DNA of 64,000 nucleotides, taken from positions 372,001 to 436,000 of the forward strand of contig CAWAJU010000008.1 in the NCBI GenBank assembly GCA_963782495.1, given 5' to 3'. This DNA comes from DASQBT01 sp963782495. Its GTDB lineage: Bacteria; Pseudomonadota; Gammaproteobacteria; Burkholderiales; Thiobacillaceae. The notes under the pieces were generated by a model that was not told the origin of the DNA, did no database searches, and saw only the letters and a list, made by a program, of their open reading frames with translations. Each line of letters opens with the position of its first letter. Position 1 is the stretch's first letter. The position numbers and the translations under genes are program-made. This document shows, one piece after another, positions 42,570 through 55,541 of the stretch.

Positions 42570-42866
42570 ATGAACAAGTCTGAATTGATCGAAGTCGCTG
42601 CACAAGAAGCTGAAATCAGCAAGGCCGCTGCCGGAAAGGCACTCGATGGAATCATCAACGCGGTGGTCAAGGCCGTGTCCAAGGGAGATACAGTTACGCT
42701 CGTCGGATTCGGTACTTTCAAGTCGTCCAAGCGCGCTGCCCGCACCGGTCGCAACCCGCAAACCGGCAAGGAACTCAAGATTGCTGCCACAACCGTGCCA
42801 CGCTTTACCGCGGGCGCCGGTTTCAAGGCTGCGGTCGCCGGCAAGAAAGCGGCAAAGAAGAAGTGA
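42570..42866 (+). CDS. HU-family histone-like DNA-binding protein
   Basis: 98-aa nucleoid protein. It starts MNKSELIEVAAQEAEISKAA, has the DNA-binding arm signature VGFGTFKSSKRAARTGRNPQ (about residues 46-65), and ends in a lysine-rich tail GKKAAKKK, a little longer than enteric HU (90 aa) as is common in betaproteobacteria. The ATG at 42570 follows AAAGGGG. Alone in its transcription unit. Confidence 0.95.
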   Translation: MNKSELIEVAAQEAEISKAAAGKALDGIINAVVKAVSKGDTVTLVGFGTFKSSKRAARTGRNPQTGKELKIAATTVPRFTAGAGFKAAVAGKKAAKKK

Positions 42867-44181
42867 CGTGAGCTTTGTAGACGTGGCTCGAATCAACCCG
42901 GCCACGCCTGCAAACCATTAACGCATCCGCGCGGCTTGGGTGTCTTGGTAACCAGGCCGCGGTCGGTGCCCGCAGCCCATCTTGTCGCGACGTCGGAGAA
43001 AGTTCCGCTTCGCGAATTCTCCTGTCCCAAGACCGAGTTCCGCCAGTTACAGCCAGCGGCGCCAGCATTCTACCGAACCCCGCGGTGCCGGGCCCTATGC
43101 CTGCCTGGGCCCGATTCGCCCGAAGGCTCCGCAGCATGGTCGATATGGACCAAGGCGTGACGGCATCGATTCCTCCGCCATCAATGCGCCTAGCTCCAGG
43201 ACCAAAGCCTTGGTCGGCGCGCGACGTGCGTCAAGGCTTACCTGCTGCTCCTCCTCTCGCATTGCCGTCTATCGGATGAAGTGCTCGCGTGCCAACAACG
43301 GACGGCACTTGCAACTCGCATCCTTGTGCGCGGACCCTACCGCCTTGGTGTGTGCACGCATGGCAGTTACGCAGCGTCCGCATGGAACACCGCGAATATC
43401 AGGCTGCACAAGTCCCGCCCCTCTTTCGCGGCCTGCCGGGCGTGCATCTCCGTTCTTTCCCCGCCCAGGTTCCTGAACGAATAGTGGCCGGTCACCCTCG
43501 CGCCATCGTCGGTGACAGGCCTGGCAAAGATGCGAAACCGGGATCCCGCCCGGCTGGCTATGAGTTGACCAGGTGGCTCCACGATATGGGAGAAATTCTT
43601 GCCCGCGCGGAGTTGTTTGGACAACCCTCGCTTGCCGCCCAAGAGCCAAATCACACCGAACAGATGGGCGAGCACACCCTGGCATGCAACGATCAGAATG
43701 GTGGTCAGCGCTGCCGGCTTATTGAACCGGGTAACAGGTGCTGACTCGCCGCCTTTGCAACCGGGAAATACGTCCCCCTGCAAGACGCAGCGCCGTCAGC
43801 CAGACATGCGCCCGCCCCTCTCATTCACTTTGCCCGCCGGATGTCCACAAGGCTGCTTTCTATGAAGTTCTGAACCTATGGCTTCCATCCCTCTCCTCCT
43901 ATCGCGCTTTCCTGCAGCTCGCGCGAGGCGACGCGGCTATGGCCGCTTTCCGTGCTCGATAACCGCGCGCCCCAACTCATTCCGAGTCAGTCCATGACGC
44001 GTGCGCCAATCACTGAATATCCCCGTTTTGCGCCGCGGAGACAGCGGCGCGCCCTCCCAGACCATTCCAACGTCAAGCCCAGGAATGGCGGGTGAATTGA
44101 TTTATTTAGCCTAATATCTTTAAATGTCTAAAGATTTTATCTATCATCCCGAAAATAATAGGATGACCTAATGACGAGGAC
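42867..44181. other. 1.3-kb gene-poor region
   Basis: No gene here can be supported. Overlapping frames occur on both strands but with poor composition. The best candidate is a minus-strand frame at 43367-43783 with one hydrophobic segment (TILIVACQGVLAHLFGVIWL) and a basic domain; it might be a remnant. The right edge (44100-44170) is AT-rich and contains ATCTTTA/TAAAGAT (44116-44135) and TCATCC/GGATGA (44144-44166) inverted repeats, likely the control region of the next gene. Confidence 0.5.
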
Positions 44182-44571
44182 ATGGTGAGGCGAACAAATA
44201 CAGATACTTCCGACGACTCAAGCCGAGCTGCAGACGAACATGAAAACAACCCTCTCCGGACTGACCGTTGCGCTCCGTTGAGAATCGAGAACCACACGCT
44301 TAGCTCAAGTACATTGGCCTGGCTTGAAAGCCTGCCGAAAAATTTGTACCCCGTGCATCTGGTTGAGCGTTATCCGCGGGTGTGCAACTGTATCGCCGTA
44401 CTGTGGAAAGAGCCCAACTTGATGGTCACGTATTTTGAGGATCTGCTAATGGATCGTCATAACATGCGTCATGGCTTTCCCAACACCATCGCCTCCGAGA
44501 TTTCGCGCCTGAAAGAGCATTTCCACCTGAACCTGAGCCTTGTACCCGCGACGGTTTGCGCCGCGACCTGA
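44182..44571 (+). CDS. Conserved hypothetical protein, 129 aa
   Basis: Soluble protein with a disordered N-terminal third and a well-formed C-terminal domain: LPKNLYPVHLVERYPRVCNC, IAVLWKEPNLMVTYFEDLLM, DRHNMRHGFPNTIASEISRL. I recall similar short proteins in betaproteobacteria but cannot name a family or function. The start is uncertain (GAGGAC is very close to the ATG). It is convergent with the GH13 gene and preceded by an AT-rich control region. Confidence 0.65.
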   Translation: MVRRTNTDTSDDSSRAADEHENNPLRTDRCAPLRIENHTLSSSTLAWLESLPKNLYPVHLVERYPRVCNCIAVLWKEPNLMVTYFEDLLMDRHNMRHGFPNTIASEISRLKEHFHLNLSLVPATVCAAT

Positions 44572-44649
44572 ATCGTTTGAATGCAGCGGCGATATTAAAC
44601 AGGCTGAAGTCGACTTCAGACATGCCCGGTGTCTTGCCCGGCCTCCAGC

Positions 44650-47058
44650 TTAAGTCCGCGCCAAGACCAGCAGACCGTTTGCCGGAATGCGCATCTGTAT
44701 GGAGCCGCCCGCGGCGTACAGACTGGCGCCATAATTGCCGATGTTGTTCCCCCCGTAAATCGCAGCGTCACTGTTGAAGATTTCGGTCCATGCGCCGTCT
44801 GGCAGCCGCCCCGCGTCGGTCAGTACAGCGTAGGTTTCCAGAACCTGATTGCTCAGACTCGCTACGATCAGTAGTTCATCACTACCCGTCGAGCGCCTGA
44901 ATGCAAGGACCCTGGCGTCGCCATTGACATGGACGACGTCTATGCCTTGCACCCGCACCGCCGCATGGCGCCGGCTGAAACGGATGGCGTCCTGATAGAA
45001 GCGGAATAGTCGTGCCCCCTTCCCGGCTCGCTCCGAGGCGATGTCTTCACGGTTGGCCATGAAGCTGTCGTACCGGTACGGCTTTTGTGCACCAACTTCC
45101 TCTGCCATGAAGAACATGGGCGTGCCGGCCGAAAACAGCGACAGGGCAAATGCGACGCGGGTGCGCGCTTCGGCATAGGCGCGGGTCAGGTCCACCAATG
45201 CAGCACCGTTTACCGCGCACACCAGGGTTCGCATCGAGCCACTGGAATTTCCCGCTTCGTCGTGCGACTCGTGATAGACAACTTTGTCGTACTTGCTCTG
45301 ATAGAGGGCATCCGCAAACTGTGCCATGTCCAGCCCGCGATCATCGCCCTGGCCGGCCATCTTCAATAGCCGCGCGCGGCCGTCCGAAGAATCAGAGGCG
45401 CCGATCAGGTTATGGTAGAAAGCCGCATACCAGGTTGCGTCAAAGCCCAGCCCGCCAGCTTCCGGCAACTGGGTGACCTTGTCCCATCCGGTGTGATCTT
45501 CCGCGATCAGCATCGCCGTGGGCTTGATCAGGCGCAGGGTACGACTCCATTCGCGCAGCAATTTCGCCCCGAACTGGTTTGCGCCGCCGATGCTCCTGCC
45601 ATCCGCATGCAAGACATTATCGCGATGCATTGCCTGCGTCAGGTCAACGCGCAGCCCATCAACGTGAAATTCCTCTATGAAGGCCGCCGCGCTGCTGACG
45701 AACAATTGCCTGACCATCTCCTCCCAGAAACGCGGCGTGTAGCCGGTTGAGCCATTGTCGAGATAGCCCCCGTCAGGCGAGGAATACTCGGAACTGAGGC
45801 CCTCATACCAGTAATAGATATTCTGTTCCGGCGCGTCTGAGTCGTAGGCCCACTCGGCGCGATCGGCGTCTGGATCGAAATGGTTGTAGACCACGTCCTG
45901 CAGCACCGCAATGCCGCGCCGATGGCATTCGCGTATGAAGTGCTTGTATTGGTCACGCGTCCCGGCACATGACTCCACTACAAAATGATGCGTATCACCG
46001 TATCCCCAGCCGATGCCGGAAAATTCCGACATCGGCAGAAGTTCAACGGCGTTGACTCCCAGATCGCTCAGGTGCGGCAGCAGGGCCATCGCATCCTCCA
46101 GATTGCCCGGCCGCACCTGATTGAAACCCAAGGCCCCGATGTGCAACTCGTAGATGACCAGGTCTTCGATCCGGCTGGGCACCGGCAAGCCTGGCGTGAA
46201 TTCATGCGCCCAGAAAGTATCCTCGCCGATGCGAACCGGCGCTTTGCCAGGCGCCGGAATGAAATCCTGTGCGACCGTATCCAGCCCCGCAACCATACTG
46301 CAACTCTTGGTGCCATCCAGTTCCGCCGGACTACCATCCCAGTGGGCGCCTTCTGGATTCGTCGTTCCGCTGCCGATCTGCTGGCGCGAGAACAGGTCGG
46401 TCCGGTAGACCGTGCGCCCCTGGGCATTCTTGATGCGATACATGTAGGGCAATCCTTCATGCGCGGCAAAATCCGCGATCACCTCTGTCTGCCAGATTTC
46501 GTCAGCGCCTTTCGCCATCGGCAGCGGGGAACGCGAGGCATCGATTCCATCACCGTCATCGGCAATGTAGCCGGAAGCCGGATTGCCGAACACGACCTCC
46601 ACCTGTTGCGCGTTGGGTGCCCAAACCGCAAAGCGCAGACCTGACCCGCCGGAACGCCCATGGGCGAAAACCTTGCGCGCTCCCAACCGGCACGCGCAGG
46701 TAAAGTAATATTCCTCCACCTGGGCCGGCTTGCCCGCAGGCGCAAGCTGAAACGTGCGCACGCGTTCGGTCTGGTTGGCATCGTTCACCTCCGTTGGCAT
46801 CCCCGACACGTCCGCGGCCACCGGCGTGCTGAGTCTGACCTTCCATTGGAAGCGCTTGCCAACTTCACTGGCGTCAAATTTGACGTTCAGGCCAAATCCC
46901 GGGCATCCATCTTCCGCCACGATCTCCACCATGGGCGTTTCTGTCCAGCCCTGTATCCAATGCCCGCTTTGATCCCAGGTTCCAAGCAGTCGAGCATCGC
47001 GAAAGATCTTGCGTTTGAGACCGGTCAGATATCGGAACTGCACCGCTATGCTCGCCAT
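44650..47058 (-). CDS. GH13 alpha-amylase / branching-enzyme family protein
   Basis: 802-aa glucan enzyme. The N-terminal ~100 residues resemble a starch-binding/CBM-like beta domain (RDARLLGTWDQSGHWIQGW), then a CBM48-like domain (GLRFAVWAPNAQQVEVVFG), then the GH13 barrel: VIYELHIGALG, LQDVVYNHFDPDAD, nucleophile in DGLRVDLTQAMHRDN, acid in MLIAEDHTGWDKV, and VVYHESHDEAGN. The pattern is nearest to GlgB-like branching enzymes, although amylase activity is possible. It would act on the glucan that amylosucrase can make from sucrose. Single gene. Confidence 0.88.
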   Translation of the reverse strand: MASIAVQFRYLTGLKRKIFRDARLLGTWDQSGHWIQGWTETPMVEIVAEDGCPGFGLNVKFDASEVGKRFQWKVRLSTPVAADVSGMPTEVNDANQTERVRTFQLAPAGKPAQVEEYYFTCACRLGARKVFAHGRSGGSGLRFAVWAPNAQQVEVVFGNPASGYIADDGDGIDASRSPLPMAKGADEIWQTEVIADFAAHEGLPYMYRIKNAQGRTVYRTDLFSRQQIGSGTTNPEGAHWDGSPAELDGTKSCSMVAGLDTVAQDFIPAPGKAPVRIGEDTFWAHEFTPGLPVPSRIEDLVIYELHIGALGFNQVRPGNLEDAMALLPHLSDLGVNAVELLPMSEFSGIGWGYGDTHHFVVESCAGTRDQYKHFIRECHRRGIAVLQDVVYNHFDPDADRAEWAYDSDAPEQNIYYWYEGLSSEYSSPDGGYLDNGSTGYTPRFWEEMVRQLFVSSAAAFIEEFHVDGLRVDLTQAMHRDNVLHADGRSIGGANQFGAKLLREWSRTLRLIKPTAMLIAEDHTGWDKVTQLPEAGGLGFDATWYAAFYHNLIGASDSSDGRARLLKMAGQGDDRGLDMAQFADALYQSKYDKVVYHESHDEAGNSSGSMRTLVCAVNGAALVDLTRAYAEARTRVAFALSLFSAGTPMFFMAEEVGAQKPYRYDSFMANREDIASERAGKGARLFRFYQDAIRFSRRHAAVRVQGIDVVHVNGDARVLAFRRSTGSDELLIVASLSNQVLETYAVLTDAGRLPDGAWTEIFNSDAAIYGGNNIGNYGASLYAAGGSIQMRIPANGLLVLART

Positions 47059-47536
47059 TTTTTACTCACCCCGTGTAAGCTTTGCGCCGCCCACGCAGGG
47101 GCGCGACAGTGTGACACATGCAGTCCAGCATAATCCAACTCTAAATGACCTGATCCGCCGCACTCTCCGAATTGCCCTCGCCGACCTGCATTCAAGCTGT
47201 GTGCAGTTATCTATTCCATAGACCATTGCACGCCATCTGCCAACCGGATACCTGAACCGGGAAAAGATTTCTTTCATGCCTTGTCATTATTTGCAATGCA
47301 TCGAACGTGCCAGCCACGGTCTCATGAACCGGTAAAAAATGGAAGGAACTTTCGCCCGGACTCTTCTACTAATTCACTTTGACCGACGATGCAGAACACG
47401 CACGGCTCAAGTATGTATGCCATGGGCGCCGCCTCAACAGCAAGGCCGTGCAGGGCAGGTAGCGCAACCGTGTCTGCGCGAGGAATTGGCCCTGCCGGGC
47501 GCCCGCACGCGGCAGGAAGATGCTGAAGGAATGGCT
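47059..47536. other. Divergent intergenic region upstream of GH13 and sensor genes
   Basis: 478 bp without a supportable gene. A frame runs into the sensor gene from 47339, but its first 66 codons have random-like composition. No clear promoter or repeat seen. Confidence 0.45.
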
Positions 47537-48484
47537 ATGGGAACTGACGCAGCGTGGAAGGAACTTGTCCACCGCCAGCGTGAGGACCTGGCCAAGGTGC
47601 TGCATGCACCGATTGCGCACCTCGCAGACGCCTGTGCATGTGCATGGTGCGACCGCGAGCAGCTTAACCGCGTGTTGATGGAGAACTTCAAGGCCATCCC
47701 CTTTGCCACTTATATCTATGTACTCGACACAAATGGCATCCAGTGCAGCGACAACATAGGTGCCGATGGAATTGTGCCCAACCACTTTGGCCGCGACCGC
47801 TCATCCCGAACCTATATGCAGGAACCCGTTCCCGTATGGGGGTTCCTGCTGTCGGATGCCTATATCAGCCCCAATGCCGCGCGCCCGTCGCTGACTGGCC
47901 TGCACCTCGTGCGTGACGGCGACACAACGCTAGGCTATGTCGGCGCAGACTTCGATTTGCGCAACCTGCCGGTTGCCGTCGCGGCTTATGAAGAGCCACG
48001 CAGCTGGCGCCAGATTCGGGGTGACCCATCAATACGGGCGAGCCTGTTTCAGCAAAGTCGAGTCGAAAGCCAGATGGACCGCAATATCGACCAGGCCTTG
48101 TCCATCCTTGAAGATTTTGCCGTCGAGCACGGCATGTTCCAGACCGTGATCGACTTTTCCAGCAGCCGTGCAACGGCGTGGTTCATGGACGATCCCTTCC
48201 GCTACCGGCTCCTCGACCATGAGGCCCTGGCCGATCCCGACATCTGCCTGACCTACCCGCGGCATGCCTATCCCCCGGATACGTTGATCCCGCAACCCAA
48301 GATTCGCGCCGTTCTTGCAGCGATGCGCGAACTGCGCCTGACCGACCAGACCATCTATTTGAGATCGGCCTCGATCAATGTCTTCAACGGCATGGTAAGC
48401 GCCACCTTCTCGTGCGACGGCTCGCATTTCATGGGCTACGAGGAGTTCCTCAACCGCGCCGGTCCGTTCTGGCTCAGCTTTTGA
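47537..48484 (+). CDS. PDC/Cache-like sensor, paralogue of the ANTAR partner
   Basis: 315 aa, soluble. The segment from SWRQIRGDPSIRASLFQQSR to ATFSCDGSHFMGYEEFL aligns over its whole length with the C-terminal half of the protein encoded at 41335-42264 (shared QSRVES, HGMF/RGIF, SSSRAT, YPxxxYP, IYLR). The N-terminal part has a PDC-like core (YIYVLDTNGIQCSDNI; GRDRSSRTYMQEP). The ATG at 47537 has AAGGA six nt upstream; the longer frame is discarded. Unlike its paralogue it is not next to an ANTAR gene but precedes a 97-aa unknown gene. Confidence 0.78.
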   Translation: MGTDAAWKELVHRQREDLAKVLHAPIAHLADACACAWCDREQLNRVLMENFKAIPFATYIYVLDTNGIQCSDNIGADGIVPNHFGRDRSSRTYMQEPVPVWGFLLSDAYISPNAARPSLTGLHLVRDGDTTLGYVGADFDLRNLPVAVAAYEEPRSWRQIRGDPSIRASLFQQSRVESQMDRNIDQALSILEDFAVEHGMFQTVIDFSSSRATAWFMDDPFRYRLLDHEALADPDICLTYPRHAYPPDTLIPQPKIRAVLAAMRELRLTDQTIYLRSASINVFNGMVSATFSCDGSHFMGYEEFLNRAGPFWLSF

Positions 48485-48551
48485 AAATCCTGACGAGTGC
48501 ACGCCCGCATGCAGTAGTTGACCCACCCCAATCGAACCCAGCGAGAGCATC

Positions 48552-48845
48552 ATGGAATTCATCAACGGCATTAAAATGGATATCATCCTTGAACAGGATG
48601 AGAGCAGCAATGAACTGGTTGTAATTTGCGCAGGCGCAACGCGCGTCAAGTTGACACCTCAGCAGGCCCGCATGCTGGCCACCAAGCTGGTCATGGCCGT
48701 AAGCCGCGCGGAAGTCCATGGCAGACGTGGGCAGGAGACTGCGCAATTTATCCGTAAGGATTTCGCCATAAGCCAGGAGGAGCGGCTTCAGCGGGCACGC
48801 GCTCACTCCCTGGTGCGAAGCCGACTTGCCCAGACGAAAGCTTGA
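48552..48845 (+). CDS. Hypothetical protein, 97 aa
   Basis: Small soluble alpha/beta protein (MDIILEQDESSNELVVICAG; LTPQQARMLATKLVMAVSRA) with a basic C-terminal helix. No family recognised. It lies 67 bp after the PDC-like sensor gene in the same direction and may be its operon partner. Confidence 0.65.
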   Translation: MEFINGIKMDIILEQDESSNELVVICAGATRVKLTPQQARMLATKLVMAVSRAEVHGRRGQETAQFIRKDFAISQEERLQRARAHSLVRSRLAQTKA

Positions 48846-49099
48846 GAAGCCCTATCATCCGACACGACTGGATCGCGTCATGCGATCCGGGTGGTGATCA
48901 AGGCGAGGAAGGAATCCAGGTATCCAACTCCTTGCACGGTGCAGTTACCGCGTTCGCTTGATCATCCCTGGATGCGCAAGTCCAGTTCGCAAATGAACGG
49001 GAATTGCCCCAGAATGCCCGTTTCGAAACCGCATGGTTGGCGCCGCCATGGTCCCGGCCATGCGGAACGATCAACCGTTCAGAAAGAAAGCATTCCCGG

Positions 49100-49741
49100 A
49101 TGGAAATTCATGACTTGCTCAAATTCACCCTGAGCCTGTTCGCGATCGTTGACCCGGTCGGCATTATTCCGGTGTTTCTCGCCGCCACCGAAGGCTTCAC
49201 AATTCGCCAGCGCAAGGCCGCCGCCTGGGTCGCGGCGCTTACTGTGTTGAGCGTGCTGGTGGTGTTCGCGTTTGGCGGCACCGTGCTGCTGGATGTTTTC
49301 GGCGTGCGTCTGGCCTCGTTCTCGGTCGGCGGCGGCATGATCCTGCTGATGCTCGCCATTTCCATGGCCCAGGCCCGCATCAGCCCGATACGCCAGACAC
49401 CGGAGGAGGCGCGCGAGGCCATGGAGAAGCAGGCGGTCGGCGCCGTCCCCCTGGGTGTCCCCTTGTTGGCCGGTCCCGGCGCCATCACCCATGTAATCGT
49501 CGCCAGCAGCGGGCCGGGTACGGCGGACTGGCTCCGCCACCTGAGCCTGATCCCTTCGATCGTTCTGATAGCCTTCAGCGTTTGGCTGTGTTTCCGCCTT
49601 TCCCCGGTCATTGCGCGCCGACTGGGCACCACTGGGATCCACGTGGTAACGCGCCTGATGGGCCTCATCATCGCCGGCATTGCGGTGGAAATGATTGCGC
49701 GCGGTTTAGGCCAGCTGTTTCCGGGGCTGCTGGGTTCGTGA
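49100..49741 (+). CDS. MarC-family integral membrane protein
   Basis: 213-aa membrane protein with six hydrophobic segments. Family marks: LFAIVDPVGIIPVFLAAT near the N-terminus, FSVGGGMILLMLAISM, and VPLLAGPGAITHVIV. MarC proteins were once linked to antibiotic resistance but their function is unsettled. The ATG at 49100 is chosen because the longer frame adds non-membrane residues of poor composition. Confidence 0.92.
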   Translation: MEIHDLLKFTLSLFAIVDPVGIIPVFLAATEGFTIRQRKAAAWVAALTVLSVLVVFAFGGTVLLDVFGVRLASFSVGGGMILLMLAISMAQARISPIRQTPEEAREAMEKQAVGAVPLGVPLLAGPGAITHVIVASSGPGTADWLRHLSLIPSIVLIAFSVWLCFRLSPVIARRLGTTGIHVVTRLMGLIIAGIAVEMIARGLGQLFPGLLGS

Positions 49742-49934
49742 GTCACCGCGCAGCATGCTCGAATTCCCGCAGGCTTGAACATGTGCGAGGGGACCGGGCG
49801 ATGGGTCGCACATTGCGGCGCCCCAATCAGCGACCCTGCGACCAGACAATGGTGCGACAGGCACAGGCTGAACGTTCAGCCCTCAGGGGCCCACCATCTC
49901 GGCCGCAACCTTCAAAGACAGGATCACGCCCGCA

Positions 49935-50303
49935 TCATTCCCTGACCGGCGCCTCTTTCGTCTCCATGCCCTCGACCTGCGGTATCCCCCGCTGGGGGTG
50001 CTGTCGGATAATCCGCTTCAAGGCTTCATCCTGTCTGAACCCATGAACGCTACTTTGCTGCACTCCGAATTCGGGCATCTCGACCACTTGCGCCGCCTGT
50101 CGGTCCTCGCTCATGCGCCCAAGCTCGGCTTCAGCCGCAAGCCAGTCTTCAAGATCATGTCCATTGCCGGAGCCCCGCCGCACGTAAAGATAGTAGGCGG
50201 CTTCCTGAATCATGCGGTGGCGTTCCTCAGGGCTGATACTCCGTTCTGAATTGGCTGCAGGTGGCATTACCCGGCCAACGAGTGCACTTGCCTTTCTAGC
50301 CAT
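49935..50303 (-). CDS. DUF2934 domain protein
   Basis: 122-aa soluble protein with the DUF2934 signature RHRMIQEAAYYLYVRRGSGN followed by DLEDWLAAEAEL. The ATG at 50303 has GGAGGG ahead. Function unknown. It lies 139 bp downstream of the hybrid kinase gene on the same strand... that is, it precedes no che gene and is probably separate. Confidence 0.82.
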   Translation of the reverse strand: MARKASALVGRVMPPAANSERSISPEERHRMIQEAAYYLYVRRGSGNGHDLEDWLAAEAELGRMSEDRQAAQVVEMPEFGVQQSSVHGFRQDEALKRIIRQHPQRGIPQVEGMETKEAPVRE

Positions 50304-50442
50304 GTGACCCTCCGAAAATTCAACCGATCGGGAATTCGAAATTCCGATCACTCATTCAATACTAGTTCATTGCCTGCACGCCAGCACCTCTGCTTCAGGG
50401 CCCGGGCAACGGCCTCGCACATCTGTAATCTGGCCGGGTGCC

Positions 50443-54470
<4,028 letters not shown>

Positions 54471-54474
<4 letters not shown>

Positions 54475-55541
54475 GTCTTCTCCTTCCGCCGCCGCGGCGC
54501 CGCTCCCACGCCGCCGCGGTTGCTCGCCAACACGGCCAGCGCCGGAGCGATTTGTTCGAGCGCCAGCACCTGTCGCGCCGCGCCCAACGCCACCGCTTCC
54601 CTTGGCATGCCGTAAACCACGCTGCTCGCCTCGTCCTGGGCGATGGTGAAGCCGCCGGCCGCGGCGATCTCCGCCAAACCCTCGGTGCCATCGCGGCCCA
54701 TGCCGGTAAGCAGGACGCCCACGGCAGAGGCGCCGAAATGGCGAGCCACCGCGCTCAATGTGACGGTAATCGAGGGCCGGTGGCCATCGCGCGGCGGCGC
54801 GTGGCAGAGATCGAAGCGCCCGCTGGCGTCCAGTTCCAGGTGGGCGTCCTCGGGGGCGAAATAAATGTTTCCCGCTTGCGGAACCTCGCCCTGGGCGGCC
54901 AGGTGCACCGGCATCGGGCTGGCCTCGGCCAGCCATGCCACCATCGGCGACAGAAAGCCGCTGCCGATATGCTGCACACAGACAACCGGCAGCGGGAAGC
55001 GGGCAGGCAGTGCGGCAAGAATCATGCGCAGGGCCTGCGGTCCGCCAGTGGAGGCGCCGATCGCCACTATGCGCGCGCGGGCGTTGGACGGCGGCGAGAT
55101 GGGGGGCGGGACACTGTCTGGTGTCGCTCCGGCGCGACGGAATACATGCACGCCGGCGAGGATGCGAATCCTGCTGGCGAGTTCCCTGGCCAGCTTGTCC
55201 TGATCCGCATCGAGTATGGCGCGGGGCTTGGAATAGACATCCACCGCGCCCGCCTCCAGCAGCCGGAATACGTTGACCGAGTCCGCGGCCACCGAGACGC
55301 TCACCACCAAAATCGGGCGCGGATACTTGTTCATCACCACGCGGGTGAATTCCAGCCCGTCCATGATCGGCATGTGCAGATCGGTGCAGATGACATCGGG
55401 ATTCAGCGCCGGCAGCAGCTCGAGCGCCTCCCTGCCATTGGCGGCGGTGCCCGTCACCTCGATGTCGGGCGAGAGGGACAGCAGGCGTTGCAGGATGTGC
55501 AGCGCGATGGGGGAGTCGTCGACCAGGAGTACGCTGATCAT
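54471..55541 (-). CDS. cheB: Chemotaxis protein-glutamate methylesterase CheB
   Basis: 356-aa receptor demethylase. Receiver domain with LLVDDSP and phospho-acceptor Asp55 (VICTDLHMP), then the methylesterase domain with the Ser-His-Asp triad in VAIGASTGGPQ, VCVQHIGSGF and LLTGMGRDGTEG. It overlaps cheA upstream and the hybrid kinase downstream, each by ATGA. Equivalent to WspF in a Wsp-like system. Confidence 0.96.

Noticed and set aside
42870..42910. tRNA-like GCTCGAATC segment
   Set aside because: The T-arm-like bases are not accompanied by a cloverleaf or acceptor stem.
43289..43744. Plus-strand 151-codon ORF in the gene-poor region
   Set aside because: Composition is random-like and overlaps an equally long minus-strand frame; neither has a recognisable motif.
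54475..54936. N-terminal extension of the giant hybrid kinase over cheB
   Set aside because: The extra residues are Arg/Gly/Pro-rich shadow of cheB; the ATG at 54474 overlaps the cheB stop and starts right before the receiver domain.
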